DNA of 64,000 nt from Isoperla grammatica (lineage: Eukaryota > Arthropoda > Insecta > Plecoptera > Perlodidae), in assembly GCA_945910005.1 (NCBI GenBank), contig OX246745.1:7852765-7916764 (forward strand), written 5' to 3'. Under the pieces are notes generated by a model. The model had not been told where the DNA came from, did not search any database, and saw only the letters and a program-made list of their open reading frames with translations. This document shows, one piece after another, positions 12,961 to 26,704 of this stretch. The translations under genes and the position numbers were made by a program. Every line of letters begins with the position of its first letter. The stretch's first letter is position 1.

Positions 12961-15752
12961 CGTGTCATTGTTAAAACTCTAAGTTAGTTTATCTTGTTGA
13001 AATGTAAAGAGACGCGCCACTACTACGTAAATCAGCTGAAGTGACAACGTGTGAATTTACCTCGAGAAAGTGATAATATACTAGAATCACATTGCGCAAG
13101 AGTTCCTCCTACTTCCTACGGTGGTGATAGCGCATTACTGCAGCGAACCGGGACCGCCTACAGCTGCTACGTCCAAATACAAAACTACAAAACAAAACCC
13201 AATTACGGTTTCGTCTAAGCTTGCTTACACTCCTTCTTCCTTCAGAAATAATATACTTAAGCCTTAAGCATTCGGTGATGAATTGATCAATATTAAACTA
13301 AGAAAAACTTTCTTGAAGGGTTGAAAATGAAGTCATGCGATTTACTGATAAGGGTTCGAGACAATAACAGAAACCGTTTGCTAATCCTATTTGAACAGAG
13401 ACCGTAGCAAGTCCCCCCCCCCCCACTTATATTTCACCCAGGTATATATTCAGTCAAACAATAACTTACAAAATTATACAATTTTCTTATTGTTTTATAG
13501 ATGTATTGATGAACGAATAATGCGCGTAGAATGAGAGAAGGAAAAAGGTACTTGAATTATGCCTGTATACCTAGCACAGCTGATATTTTCAAGCTATATT
13601 TTCAGCAAATTGAGTGCATTGAAATGATTATGTATAACTTTCCATTTCTATTGAACGTTGGGTTTAGGTTATAGGACATGTATCGAGTTCAAAACTATGT
13701 ACATGTAAATTGTAATGTAACAGAGAATATACATCTTCACTTGTCTTGACTCAACCTTCAGACATGCTAACTGTTTACTAGATATTATTATGAGTTATTA
13801 CCGACTATTAGATGGCGGCATATCATTATAATTATTATGTCGACCCATTTAGACGGCAAAAACCGAAGACGTCGCGTTGTACATAGACAGACATATTTGT
13901 ATATATAAATGGAACATACGCATTGGAGTAAATTACTGATCTCATCAAGTACAGAGAGCCAATCAACACGTCAACGTCCCGGTTGTTTAACAGTTTCCCG
14001 TTATTTTATGCACTTTTTTCTCCGTAAACATTTTTATTTGCATGACTAGGTCAGAGGTCTACAATAGTAGTCAGTAAAAAGGATGATTTTATGACCTAGA
14101 GACAAAGAAATACACAAGTTGTTCCAAGTTCTTCCGCGTCGTTCTTGCATCGTGTTAGATTTGAGTGGTTAGATTATCAAGCTAACCGTCAAGCTCGGGC
14201 GGACACCTGTGCCAACTATTCTCAGTTAGGATAATTGACAAGGTCCAAGCTCAAAGATCATTATACAAGTTTCCATTTTAGCGTGGCATTACCGAGTTTA
14301 ATTCTCATATCGTTCCTACACCAAAAAGTCACGAAATTCCGTACGCATAATTTATCAAGACTATTACAGAAATGTAAGAAAGAAAATATTCTTTAGGCAA
14401 CACGTAATAAGAAGCCTTCACGCCCACGCCCACACTCAAACTTTGACGTAAGTCATCAAAGAGGCGGTCATTATGGATGGCGTCTGTAGCGGTTCAAAAA
14501 TTATCAGCAGCCCCAGCATTGAAACCAAGAGGATTTGGTATCCAATAATCGAAAAAGATATAGAACCAGATGATGAACACTCATTAGACGCTGTGTGTAC
14601 CAACCTTGGCGAGCCAGCTGGTCGAGTACGTCACCACGAGTATACGGGCTGAGACGACACGAGTGGAGTGAGGACTAGGCCCCTCTCAGTCATACCTGAG
14701 GACGGCACCAGAACAGCTGGCGAAATATTGTACCGACGTGATGCCGAAGGCATTGACGTAGTGGAGACGCGATAGTGATTTTATTATATCAACAATGGTA
14801 CTGATACGGTATGGTGCATTAACAACAGTGATGGCGTGGGATCAAGGGGGCAAGGGGGACATTCCCCCCCTCACTTTCATGACATGGGGGCACAGGGGGG
14901 GGGGGGGGGGGGGGGGGCAGATTTTAGATTCGAAAACAGATATTATATGTATGTGGTCCTTGGCTGCGTGCCTGAAAAGTCAAGATTTCTACATTTTTGG
15001 AAAGCAGCATCGGATGATTGTGTCAACTGTCAACAATTAACAATTAACAAACACACGTCAACAATTGAAATTGAAAGCCATGCCAACTAAAGAAATGTCT
15101 GTTTACATAACATGTTTCGCAGTACTTCAGATCCCATCACACATAACCTAAAAGTTAGAAGTGCTTGAAAACTGTCGAAAGTGTTTCTGTTATGCCTTAT
15201 TATGTTTTAATCACGCATAACGGTATAATCATGCATTATTAATGTTACATTTTTTTATTAATTCTACCGCTAGATGCCACCATTGATGTTCAGTCGAATA
15301 ACGTCCAAGGAAATGTATTTTCTTGAAGATTGTCAACGAATGTACATAACAAGCATTAATTTATGACTGAATGTCATTTTACCCACTGGATTATTCATTT
15401 TGACTCATTTCCCGTACAGCGGCTACCGGTAGTTGTTTTATGCGCATTGCAAAGAATGCCTTGGATCGATAGTTTGCGAGTTAGTTATTACGGATGTTAT
15501 GATTTTACGGTAATTTTCGCCTCTAAATTCCATTGCATGCGCGCACACGATGCACTGTAGACTGACATGAAATAACACCCGATAGCTGTTACTGCGACGA
15601 CTTCGGTCATTCGATTGATTTATTATACTTTTCAAAGCAAGAACAAACGGCTATTACAGGATTTATGTTAAGTGGTAAGCGAAGGTTACCGACAGACATA
15701 ATGCGTGTATTTTTGTAGTTTTTTTTATTATTAATACAATTGTTAATGTGAA
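12961..15752. other. No gene; G/C tracts
   Basis: Poly-C at 13411 and a G run of about twenty at 14897. The more GC-rich block 14430-14790 may be a decayed transposon fragment but I could not identify it. Confidence 0.5.
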
Positions 15753-16104
15753 TGGGTATTAAAACAGCACAAAATAAATGTTTTTTCATTATATCATGAG
15801 GACGCTTACCAATATTGAAAAGGTGATTCTGGTCCTGTCTTTGGTTATGTATCAGCTACACAATGGGTTTAAAAACATTCACAATTGGTTATCGTTACGA
15901 TTGCTATTTTTGTATTTATAATTTAATAATTAATAACTACCAAAAAAATAAAATAACGATGGTAAAAATATTTTTTTTTTACTTTTTAAACCCATTATTT
16001 ATCTGATACAAAACCATAGGCAGGATCAGAATCACTTTTTCAATATTTTAAAGCGTTCTCATGGGATAATAAAAAACATTAATTTTGCGCGGTTTTAATA
16101 CCCA
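15753..16104. mobile_element. Palindromic MITE family L, copy 1
   Basis: Ends TGGGTATTAAAAC and GTTTTAATACCCA. Arms contain gtgattctggtcctgtcttt and the near-complement ggcaggatcagaatcac. AT-rich centre. Confidence 0.82.
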
Positions 16105-18447
16105 GACCCGTTAACTTTCCTAAAAATCAACTTGCAATAGAAAAAGAATGAGTTGGGTGTGCGATGCGATGTGACCGCAACATCTGATAGAGTCGAGGGG
16201 TAGCGGACACCAACACCTGCCAAGTGCCGACCGAGCCAGCTGTGGTGTTGTGCCCCCCCCCCCCCTCCCCCTGCCCCCCTCCCCCGCGCGGTGGAACAAA
16301 AACAATGTTGGTCCCTGCCCGCATCGCATGTCTGCCCTTCCACCACGAGGACGTTGATTGCATGGCTCGAATATATACGGAAGATTCTTTCGAAAGCTCG
16401 ATAATTTCGCTTGAAACTGAGCACTATCTTGTCCTGATTTCCTAAGGCAAAAGTGACATCGGATAAGACGGTATCATTTACAAATTCTATTCTTGTCCTC
16501 AGGAAAGAAGTGTTGCTTTTCTTTTCTTCAGATCAGATGATGAGAAGTGACTTTGGGTCGGAGTTTAACTTGCGAATTCTATTTTTGTCCTCAGGCAAGC
16601 ACAAGTAGTGAAGTTGCTTTTCTATTATAACGATAATAGTGATTTTATATGTTAGCTTTTCTCTTACTTTTCTAGAAGCTTTTCTAAAACGATAATACTG
16701 ACTTAGTGTTAGCGATCTCATATCGGATGTGATATTCTATCTTCAGACGGGTGGAAATTCTATTTTACTAATTATAATATCAACTTTGGATAAGATATTA
16801 CTGTCTTGTAGTAATATTGCCTTGGCCGAGTACGGGTGTTGCTTTTCTAGCCTAATGTAATGGTAACCTCGGATGTCTTTCACTTATATTCATAGAAAAG
16901 TTCCGTAAGGGAAACGCATGTCCCACTACTTATTTGCCAATAACCGTAACGGACGGGAAAAAGTAAATTACAGTAATTATCTGTAATTGAGATGTTCGCA
17001 GAGTTTCTTATAATGTAATTGTATTTTAATGTCAGTCGAAATATGAGCATGCATTGACATGTGACAAGCTTTCACTTTTTCTTTTATCTATTCAAAATAA
17101 CAACAAAACAATTTCGTAATAAGCTAGAGACTTACATTGTTAATGTTAACGTGAGAAACTATAATACAACTAAGTTAGTCTTGGAACGTCGTATAATTAC
17201 GAGCACAATGCCGTCAATGCGAAATGGGAGTGGAGCAAGCCAGCTGGGCGATGCAGAATTCTCAGACGCGAAATTGGGCCGAAAGGGGAGGACCACAGCG
17301 ATGAAACAATGTTAGAGCAGAACGTATCATTATTATTATATATCTCATTCGTTGTATGTGTGCAAATAATTCAAAATACACAAACAACCGGCAAAGTTAC
17401 AGAAAAATTCAAACAAGCGAGCCAAAGCAATGATATGTTTCAGTGGATTTTGTTCGAATGCGTTTTTTGCTTGGGCTACCGCGGTTGTGTTCTACGTTGT
17501 TTTATGCCGCTATAAGAGTGATTCAACTCGACAATTAAACTAATTCACACTTGACCTGGGGTCAACCCAGCTTAACGGATGACACGAAGGCGTTCACTGA
17601 AAACAGCCTCGTAAGGAAAGGGCGGAAGAGATATGAGAAACGCGTAAAACATTAAGAAAGTAGTTTAACCCTTTCTGATTTACCTCCAGAATTACAAAAA
17701 TATATTTAGACCAAAAGTCCAGAGTACAGTCAAATAATTTTGCGACAGTATAAAAATTAATGTGCCTGGCTGATCAATTAGTGAAAAAATGCCTTCACTT
17801 CTAAAATTAATTTTAAAAAAATGTGTGTATCAGCAGGTAATAATAATAACAAAACTAAATTAATGATAGTGCCACAAAACCGCAATTTCATTCTTATTCT
17901 AAACCCAACTAACGTAGACCGGACATAAAACATAATAATTCCTTTGACAATTCACACGATGCTGCTGGTAAGCATAGTATAGCACTTCATAAAACATATT
18001 TTGAGCAAACAGTTTATTTGTGAATGCTTACATATTGTATCACACGTAATAACACAAATTTGCATAGGCTATATTAATTTTAGACCTGTATTAATTTTTA
18101 AACCCCTATTACTACTACGTACAGGCTATCAATGTATAAGCCGGCTTTCCAAGTTATAACGTAACAATTAATAATTATTTTTAGTTATAACTCTGCGATT
18201 TAAAAATAATAATTAAAACAAAACAACATTACCTTTCATTTTAATTGTGGCACGATGCACGTTCACTATAAACTGGTAAGTAACACCACTGTGCGTCAGC
18301 AGTCGCCTGCCGCTTGACGGAGCACTCCGCACATGTCTGTACGCGACGACAGCCTAAGCCAGACTGAACTGAAGACGATGGGGCGGAGGCGATGTTCTCC
18401 AGAACCGACAGCTTACCTAGCGCACGGCTGAGCGCTGAAGCGACTTT
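16105..18447. other. No certain gene
   Basis: Dense C tract 16253-16285. Loosely repeated ttctatttttgtcctcagg segments near 16480-16700. A CpG-richer patch at 18290-18430 holds a minus-strand donor-like gctag|gtaagc. Confidence 0.5.
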
Positions 18448-18690
18448 TACGTACCATATTTTTTACGACTTAAGCTAATCGAGACGATGAGTGGGTGATA
18501 TATGAAGACGAAAAAAAAGCGCCACTTGTTCAAATCAGGTAATTGCACATCGCGGGGGTCGTCATAAGGGGACTCCAGCAAGGGAAGGCAGGGCCAAGTG
18601 GGGAAAACAAATCTTCAGTAGGACAGTGGGGGGTTGGGGGGGGGGGGGGGAAGGGACAGGGTCTCTTTTCGTCGCCTCCTACGACTAGCA
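18448..18690 (-). repeat. Family-B repeat
   Basis: Minus copy with ctaatcgagacgatgagtgg, gcacatcgcgggggtcgtca and gaaggcagggccaagtgg, plus a poly-G tract near 18637. Confidence 0.75.
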
Positions 18691-20768
18691 GAGTCACTCC
18701 ATGATCGCGAACAGAGATCAGTCCGGCCCCGATCCAGAGTCTTTAATCGAAACAATTTTCTTTTATGAATTACTTATTTGCTTTTGTTTTGTTATCAATC
18801 CGTGGATTGGAGTGAATTACGAAACAGCTCTGAATGTTTTTCTCTTCTCTACCAGTATTTAGTATACGTTACATATCTACTATTACAGTGCAGAAGGGTT
18901 TCTTGTTGCCAAAAATTTAAAATTGTCATACATTAATCTTGATTTTATGGAGGGGGGAGGCACGATGCTTCCCCCCCCCCCCCCCCCGCTTCGCGGAGTC
19001 TGCGAGCCCCTCCGCTACGCCAGTGTGTATAACCTCTTATTTTCCCCGTTCGATATTATTACGTACTGTATTCACTTTTATAAAAACGTTTTAACAATAT
19101 GTTGTATACATAGTTAATTTGATTGATTGTATGGGAAAAAGAAATTAAAACGAAAATAATTCTGCTATTTGTACACACATGAGGCAAATTGTCCGTATTT
19201 TCGGCAAGGGCATCACTATTCACTCCAGACTCCTTTTTTTGACATATCTACCTGAATACCCTGGGTGCGCCATTGGACAGCCTCGATGTAACAGGCCGGA
19301 ATGTCTGGGTCAAGCACATCGTGTCGACTGTTGATACAATCAAGATTACGTGAAATGGAATAGAAGCGAGAAGAAATGGCTGTGTTTTACACCTGTAAGC
19401 TATGATACTTTATCTCTTGGAAACCTTGAAAACCCTTTCCTACAAAATGAAAGAAACCAAAAAAATTACCGTCTTGAGCTAGTTCGTATTAAAAATTCAC
19501 AAAAATCTAAAACAAAATAAGCATGGGCTCAATAGCGTCTACGATTTCTCAGCATCTAGTTTTTGTCTTGGAAGCCTTGAAAACCGTTTCCTACAAAATG
19601 AAAGACACCAAACAAAATTACTTACTTGAGTCAGTGAGTATTAAAAATTCAGAAAAATCTAAAACAAAAGAACCTCTGGCTCTAGAGGATCTACGATTCC
19701 TCTATTTAACTGACATCAGTTTTTAGTTTTATAATATCTAGCCGCTTCGTACGTCACTATTCCTCATAAGGAGCATAATTTTTAAAATGTAAACATTTCG
19801 GAATGGAAAGTCACCTTACAGAAGATATGTTGAAATGAGCATTGTTTTAAATCTCTTTAAATACACATGCATGTATTATCGTTGGGATGAGCATGCATAA
19901 TTATATAGAGCCTAGAGAGCGCGAAAACACCTGCAATGCATACGACTTGTTGCCGTGGTACCTTCAGACCGCCCACATTCCACCTAATTATACCACTTGG
20001 GCCACATACATAGCCACTGCACTTACTCATTTGCATGTCACTTACAAGTGACAATTTCGTAACATGACTCATAAAACAATTATAGGGTATTCATTTTGTC
20101 CTAATAGCTCAGTCCTTGACTTCCCATTACGAGTTTACGTGTTCATTGACAGTAAGAGTTGGTTCTGAGATAAAAGTTGAGCTTTTCTTGAGGATCCCAG
20201 AGCTTAGCAGCAAGCTTGACATGTATAAGTATAGGCCTACCTAAAGCTATCTATAAGGAAACCTAAAGGATATACTAACCCATATCGATCAAAATAAGAC
20301 GTTTATTGCTACTCATAAATTACATAAACAATTTATAATTCGAATTTAGTCCGGTGAGTTGATTATAAAATTATTGATTTGCCAAATACGGGCCCAGCTA
20401 AAGCCGCATAATAATTCTAACAAGCTAGTTAGACTCGAAAACCTGATATGCAGCGATTTAGACCCGGACTCAATCCTTTTGCAGGTTTTAACAAATACAA
20501 TAAGAGTTTGTTTTATTAGTTTATTATTAGGTAGCACGATGCTTTAATTAGACGCCTAACGAGTGGCAGAGTCGTAACCATCCACCTACCGAGCAACCGT
20601 AGTTCCTTGAAAGGAAACTTGAAATTTTGTGGAGCATTCATTCATTCAATTCAGACCAATTCAAACGGCACAGCACGTACAGGGGTCAGGAAATTCAATT
20701 AATTTCGTCCCAATTTGCCCTATCAGAATAATTCGCTAATAGGCCCGCCGACGTTCAGGCCTGGAAAG
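18691..20768. other. No gene; one duplication
   Basis: Poly-C tract at 18970 near a hAT-like end (gctacgccagtg) without a partner, and the duplication at 19405. Confidence 0.5.
19405..19720 (+). repeat. Direct duplication, roughly 150-bp unit, two copies
   Basis: tcctacaaaatgaaaga and attaaaaattca...aaaatctaaaacaaaa recur about 150 bases apart. Confidence 0.8.
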
Positions 20769-20971
20769 TGGTTAGTTCGTAGCTCGCGCGAAGACAGATG
20801 TGCTGGACTACCAACCGATAGAGGTGACTCAGCGGTAGCAGTGAGACTTGGGGGTTAGTTCGTAGCTCGCGCGGAGACAGATGTGCTGGACTACCAACCG
20901 ATAGAGGTGACTCAGCGGTAGCACGGGAGACTTCGGGGTTGGTTCGTAGCTCGCGCGGAGACAGATGTGCT
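20769..20971 (+). repeat. 83-bp satellite, left part
   Basis: About two and a half units with ggttagttcgtagctcgcgc, ggactaccaaccgatagagg and gactcagcggtagca. Split by the hAT at 20972. The unit resembles the tRNA-derived head of the family-A SINEs. Confidence 0.93.
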
Positions 20972-22280
20972 CAGGGGCGGACTGGGAAAAAATTCCAGGC
21001 CGGGCAAACTTTTGGTCAGGCCAGGCACGGGGGGTTTGGGAGGCCATGGCCCCCCAACAACAGCGCCGCAGACGAAATTTTTTCAAATCAGGCTTTTAGA
21101 AGGCATTTGGTGCGTTTTAGAAAAAACATAGCAGGCTGAATGCACTACCGAAATACTATAGTTTTCGACGGTTAAAAGTAGAAAAACACCAGCAAGAAGA
21201 TTGGAACACTGTCTAACGACTGATGAGAATGAGATCAAGTTACACCGAAATCCAACGACTCTACAATGTAATTTAAACCTTGCAATAACAACTGTTACCT
21301 TGGTAACAATGGGCGCCCCAAGGTGTAGGGGCCGACTATGAATTCCAACCAGCTTAACAGTAACATAGTGTTATACATAATTGGTAAAGAATATAAAATT
21401 GTCAGCAAAAACTTACATTGTTCTGTGGGAGGGACTGCAGCGCTGAGGCGTGCGCAGAGGTTGATCAATGGGGGGGGGGCACAATAAATTCCCGGCTAAA
21501 GTACTTCCCGGCGGCGCCCCACACCCTCCAGGTGTGGGGGATATACCCACTACAAAAAAGCGCCGCAGGCGATTTTTTTAAAACAGGCGCTTTTTAATGT
21601 GTTTTTAAGCGTTTTAGGAGGAGTACAGGTTGTCTGTTGAATGGTTTAATTTTATCAGTGATATCATTGTTACAAAGTGATGGTATAGTGTGGTCAGTCA
21701 CAAAGCCAAAATTTTGGTGTTAGGGCAACAGGTGATGTTGACTCCGGTCAGCTCATTCCAAAGTCAAACCAATCTAGGACTTCAGATAAAATTAGAACCA
21801 TTATGTCATATACGTCATCATTTTTTGTGTCGCCTCTTACGACAGGCACTGTCCCTGGACCTATTCTTTCCCGGTCCAAACGGGCAAGACAGTTGGAGAA
21901 ACAGTGACAGTTTGAGGAATATATTTATAGACATTTCTACTGTGTTGTGACTTGCAAGCAAAGCGCCACTAAATATGATTTTCCAATCTAATGCCTCATT
22001 CTGCAAAAAAAAAAAACACCTATCCTAATGGGGGGTAAACTGCCCCCTTTGCCCCCTCCTGCGCACGCCTATGCCGGGCAGCGCACACCACTATCCGATT
22101 GTTATTAGTAGATTAGGGTTTTCTTCACTCACTGTGGGCAGCGCCGCCAGCGCGGCAACTTACCGCCGGCGCCAGGCAGTTTTGTTTATGCCTGTTCCAG
22201 TCGGACCAGGCCAAATTTGGGCCAAAACAGGCAGGCCACCGGGCATTTGCCCGGTTGCCCGGTGGGCCTGTCCGCCCCTG
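20972..22280. mobile_element. 1.3-kb non-autonomous hAT inserted in an 83-bp satellite
   Basis: Ends CAGGGGCGGACTGGG and GGGCCTGTCCGCCCCTG, perfect TSD GATGTGCT at 20964-20971 and 22281-22288. Closest relative in the window is the 9.6-kb element at 51328. Its middle (about 21444-22078) contains further repeat sequence bounded by AGGCGTGCGCAG and CTGCGCACGCCT, probably a nested element whose TSD I could not settle, plus part of a family-B-like repeat near 21815. Confidence 0.92.
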
Positions 22281-22965
22281 GATGTGCTGGACTACCAACC
22301 GATAGAGGTGACTCAGCGGTAGCAGTGAGACTTCGGGGTTAGTTCGTAGCTCGCGCGAAGACAGATACGCTGGACTACCAACCGATAGAGGTGACTCAGC
22401 GGTAGCACGGTAGACTTCGGGGTTAGTTCGTAGCTAGCGCGGAGACAGATATGCTGGACTACCAACCGATAGAGGTGACTCAGCGGTAGCAGTGAGACTT
22501 CGGGGTTAGTTCGTAGCTCGCGCGGAGACAGATGTGCTGGACTACCAACCGATAGAGGTGACTCAGCGGTAGCAGTGAGACTTCGGGGTTAGTTCGTAGC
22601 TCGCGCGGAGACAGATGTGCTGGACTACCAACCGATAGAGGTGACTCAGCGGTAGCAGTGAGACTTCGGGGTTGGTTCGTAGCTCGCGCGAAGACAGATA
22701 CGCTGGACTACCAACCGATAGAGGTGACTCAGCGGTAGCAGTGAGACTTCGGGGTTAGTTCGTAGCTCGCGCGAAGACAGATACGCTGGACTACCAACCG
22801 ATAGAGGTGACTCAGCGGTAGCAGTGAGACTTCGGGGTTAGTTCGTAGCTCGCGCGAAGACAGATACGCTGGACTACCAACCGATAGAGGTGACTCGGCG
22901 GTAGCAGTGAGACTTCGGGGTTGGTTCGTAGCTCGCGCGCTCGCGCGGAGTCAGATGTGCTGGAC
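22281..22965 (+). repeat. 83-bp satellite, right part
   Basis: About eight units of 83 bases (tgg landmarks at 22538 and 22621). The last unit runs directly into a family-A SINE whose head has the same sequence. Confidence 0.95.
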
Positions 22966-23172
22966 TACCAACCGATAGAGCTGACTCAGCGGTAGCAGGG
23001 GAGACAACTTCGGAAGGCTCACACTTCGATACCGGCCACCGGAAGTTTTAACTGAAGTGTTTGCCAATTTGCCTCAGTCAAAATTGGAACGCTGGGATTG
23101 AGTTCTACTAACAGCCGCTGGAAATTCCTTCCCAACAATCCAAACATCCTATATTATATCTTAGTCACCTAT
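22966..23172 (+). repeat. Family-A tRNA-derived SINE at the end of the 83-bp satellite
   Basis: Starts accaaccgatagagctgact (A-box-like), then the B-box-like cacttcgataccggccacc, then the body with ctgggattgagttctactaa, ending near tcttagtcacctatgg. Truncated before the gaggggcac motif. Confidence 0.75.
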
Positions 23173-23659
23173 GGAATCACCTACTGCACATCCACACCAA
23201 GAATATCTAAAGAAATAACCAAACAAAAATGCTAAGCTATCTACTGAACAAAATAAAATACAGTAGAGAAAAATTAATTCTAGCTCTGTATAAGCATATA
23301 CAGGAGAGCGAATAAAGTTGTATCGAGTTGTATTTCTTTCTCTGGCTTTGATTTTGCATAACCACGCGTGACTTTGTTGCTTTCCGCAATGTTTAGCATA
23401 AATTGTTATCATAGCAGGATGCAAATTAATTAACGTTATATTAGTTGAAATTAAAAGTAAAACTAAAGTGCGTTCAAACGGGAACATGAAAGTATTTAAA
23501 GAGCTTATGCAATCGAGGATGTGAATAGAGGCTTACTCATTCATGCATTAGATTAATTAAACACATTCTAAGATAGTAACAATTATGCATGCTATTATTC
23601 AAAAGTTACAAAATATTACCTGACACGGAGTAGCGTTTAGTATTTGGTAATATATATTG

Positions 23660-23830
23660 TATAGCACGAGGCACTGATTCGAGATGTTGCGGGTACGATT
23701 CCTACCACACCGGAAACTCTTGTTTTTGCCAAGGTTTTTCTAAAGCCATAAGGTGATTGTAAGATTCTGGTCTACTATGCAAATACCTGAACAGAAACCT
23801 TTGAACGAAAAGGGTTTTAGCAATATTAGG
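23660..23830 (+). repeat. Old, diverged SINE-like sequence
   Basis: B-box-like GGGTACGATTCC followed by ttttgccaaggtttttct, resembling family A but heavily diverged. Confidence 0.4.
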
Positions 23831-24953
23831 ACCGAAGACATTCCAAATTTTATAAGGGTACTGAGAACACCGAGAAAGTCTAAAATAATGTATATATGAT
23901 TTTTAAAGTTACATATATTATTATAAGCTCTGTATTCTGTGCATTTATTATTTTGATTACGAATCTAGAAATTAACGATTAGAGTTATCTACATAATAAA
24001 CAACCCTAATGATTAAAACATATTTCACACAAAATTATTGTTTAGTACGTTTATTTTTTTGTGAAGCGACTTTAAACCCAAATCCACGCTACAATTTCGG
24101 CCAACATTAATTGCCTTCCTCGTGCACAACAGTGACAGGAGGAGGAGCTAATCAATATTTGCGGTAGCCTTGTTATGCCTTAAAAATATAGTATGTTTTA
24201 CAGAACTGCTCATTTTCGGAAAAGTTTACTTCCGATGAGATAAGAATGAGAGACATCACTTAATGCATAGTTGTCGTGCAAGGAGTTGTCGTGAACCCTC
24301 ATCTCTTTGAATAGGTTTCACACTGACTTTCACGAGCGGTCCACGACTGAGTCTTCTAGGGAAGGTGTGAGAAAGCCAAGATAACTTCCATCATTCTATG
24401 TTAAAACTTCTATGTTTAATACAAGAAATAAACTGCATTGTTTCGCAACGGAGGAATGTCCTGAGAGCATTTTAATGGTAATAATTATTTAAATAAATGC
24501 AAAACTAAGAAAACATTGTAAGGTGTAATCATTGTTATACAAAGACTGATACAATAGGAGAACATTTACACGTTAATTTTGTTACGTGCACGTTGAAGAT
24601 TTCTTTTTTAAATGTTCATAATTGCGTACATTTTTACCTGCAGAATTTCATCGTGTAATACCTGAAATAAAAATGTACATCTTCCTGGGTAATTAAATTA
24701 AGTATTTCAAGTATGCTAATCGATTTAATTTTAAATAATTAACAAAAAGAAATACTGTAATAATATATGGTAAACATCACACCGGCATACTTTGACGTAA
24801 CTTGTTACGCGTAGCCTACTGGCATAGAAGCATAAACATATCGCTATTTTCGCATAAAACAAAACTTGAGTTTAAAAAACAAAATCGAATTCGAAATTAA
24901 CTTTTTCGATGTTTTTGATTAAGTTTAATAGATTCAAAACCATAGCTTTCATA

Positions 24954-25299
24954 TGGGTATTAAAAGTAAAACCGCCCCTTAATGAATGTTTTTTATTATA
25001 TGAAAACGCTTCCAAACATCGAAAAAGTGATTCTGATCCTGTCTTTAGTTTTGTATCAGCTAAACAATGGATTTAAAAAAACAGTCACAGTTTGTTATCG
25101 TTATGATCGTTATTTTATTTATAATTTAATAATTAAGAATTACTAAAGAAATAAGATAACGATATTTTTGTTTTTACTTTTTAAACCAATTGTATAACTG
25201 ATACAAAACCAAAAGCAGGATCAGAATCAGTTTTTCAATATTTGGAAGCGTTCTCATGATATAATAAAGAAAACTTGATTTTGCGCAATTTTAATACCA
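24954..25299. mobile_element. Palindromic MITE family L, copy 2
   Basis: Same family as 15753: gtgattctgatcctgtcttt at left, gcaggatcagaatcag at right, similar ends and length. Confidence 0.82.
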
Positions 25300-26704
25300 A
25301 TTCTCGTTAATGTCCATTTATCCCTCGTCAGTTATCCACATGCATGTAATGTTATGTAACATACGCCACACTGAGTGTTTTTGCACATGAATAACAAAAA
25401 GATAACCTACTCTGAGAAACCATGGAATACTACATATTATTCAAAACAGGTGTGGGAATCGAATTCCCAACCACTTGTTTGTATGTTCCGCGTGGACGAA
25501 GCCCCCACTCCACTTCCGCTAGTTATATTTATTTATATGTTCTTGTTCCACAAGCAATTTTAATTTCCACATTATTTTCAATCAACTCAAGTCGTTATTA
25601 TTCTAACAATGTGAATCAGTGGGATTTTCGTTTGAAAACGTGTCCATGACGGGGTTACGGGTCTGTCTACGTTATTCCTCGGCGTATTTCTTTGATTTAC
25701 AGTTTCCGGTTAAACGTTATTACACATCTTACCATTTCTTGAAAATATATACATGAGAAAAACTATATCTTACTTTCAATCGCCTCCATATCTTTCACAG
25801 TCTTCCCATCTTGTGACCTATCCCTCGGTTTTAGGTTTTGTCACGAGGAGCCATGCGGATTAAGAGGGGACATTTTTTTTTATCTCAAAAAGCAATGATG
25901 TTACAGATGTAAAAATCGGAATTTAGATTCACCTTTAAAATTAAAGAAACCTGTGATTTACCATTTTTTAAAATCCAGTGCAAATGGGGGGGTGGGGGGG
26001 GAATTTTTTATGAGGATACCTATACATATCAAAAACCAAAGAAAGAGGATGTTACAGACGTGGAAATTTAGATTTAGATTCTTACAGAACATATATATTG
26101 TGATGTAAAAGGATGGATCTTGTCACCTAAAAGGGGTAAAGGTGGCTTGCACTCACACTACAGTAGGACGGTAGGGATCCTCACAGACAAGCAGCGAGTG
26201 AACGCTCTGGCCTGTAAATGCTTTCACTTACTCCATCTAGCGGTGGTTCTTCCAACCTTAAATCGCGCTGTCTTTGAACCATTACCTCACAGTCTAGCTA
26301 TGCTAGGCTACAATTACCATGGGAAGGGTTCGTCCGTTTAGGAAAGGGATCATCCCATTAACTGGCAATTGCTTTGGGTAGGTAGGTACGCCCGAAGCTT
26401 CCTCTGAGCACCCTGTCACTTGTATTGTAAGCGGTTTCTTGAGTTGGGTGTGTGTCGGAAAACAATTCGTTGTATTGTAAGTGTGCACTTTGTTTTTCGA
26501 TCTTTCCGGGGTAATTGTAGGCTCCACGTTCAGGTATACAGTAAATTACATTAAGGTGCTGACTTCAAACCCTCCACCCTAAGCCATAGAACATCGAGCA
26601 CATTTATTTCATTATGGGATACATATTGTGGGATTGTATAATGGTAACAATGAGGTGGGGAGGTTGCTTGCCCTTTGGATTTTTAATAATGATAATAATA
26701 ATTA

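Larger units (their letters stand above)
23173..26704. other. No gene seen
   Basis: AT-rich; MITE L copy 2, an old SINE-like piece, and a G-rich tract at 25986-26001 flanked by partly duplicated sequence (gatgttacaga). Confidence 0.5.

Noticed and set aside
18290..18430. CpG-richer patch with a minus-strand donor-like gctag|gtaagc
   Set aside because: No open frame or partner exon; a lone donor is weak evidence.
21444..22078. Nested element bounded by AGGCGTGCGCAG and CTGCGCACGCCT inside the 20972 hAT
   Set aside because: Inverted ends are visible, but the flanks (GCAGCGC on both sides at different distances) do not give a clean TSD, so exact borders were not called.
23161..23487. 108-codon minus frame with hydrophobic stretches
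   Set aside because: AT-rich chance frame overlapping a SINE end; no domain or splice signals.
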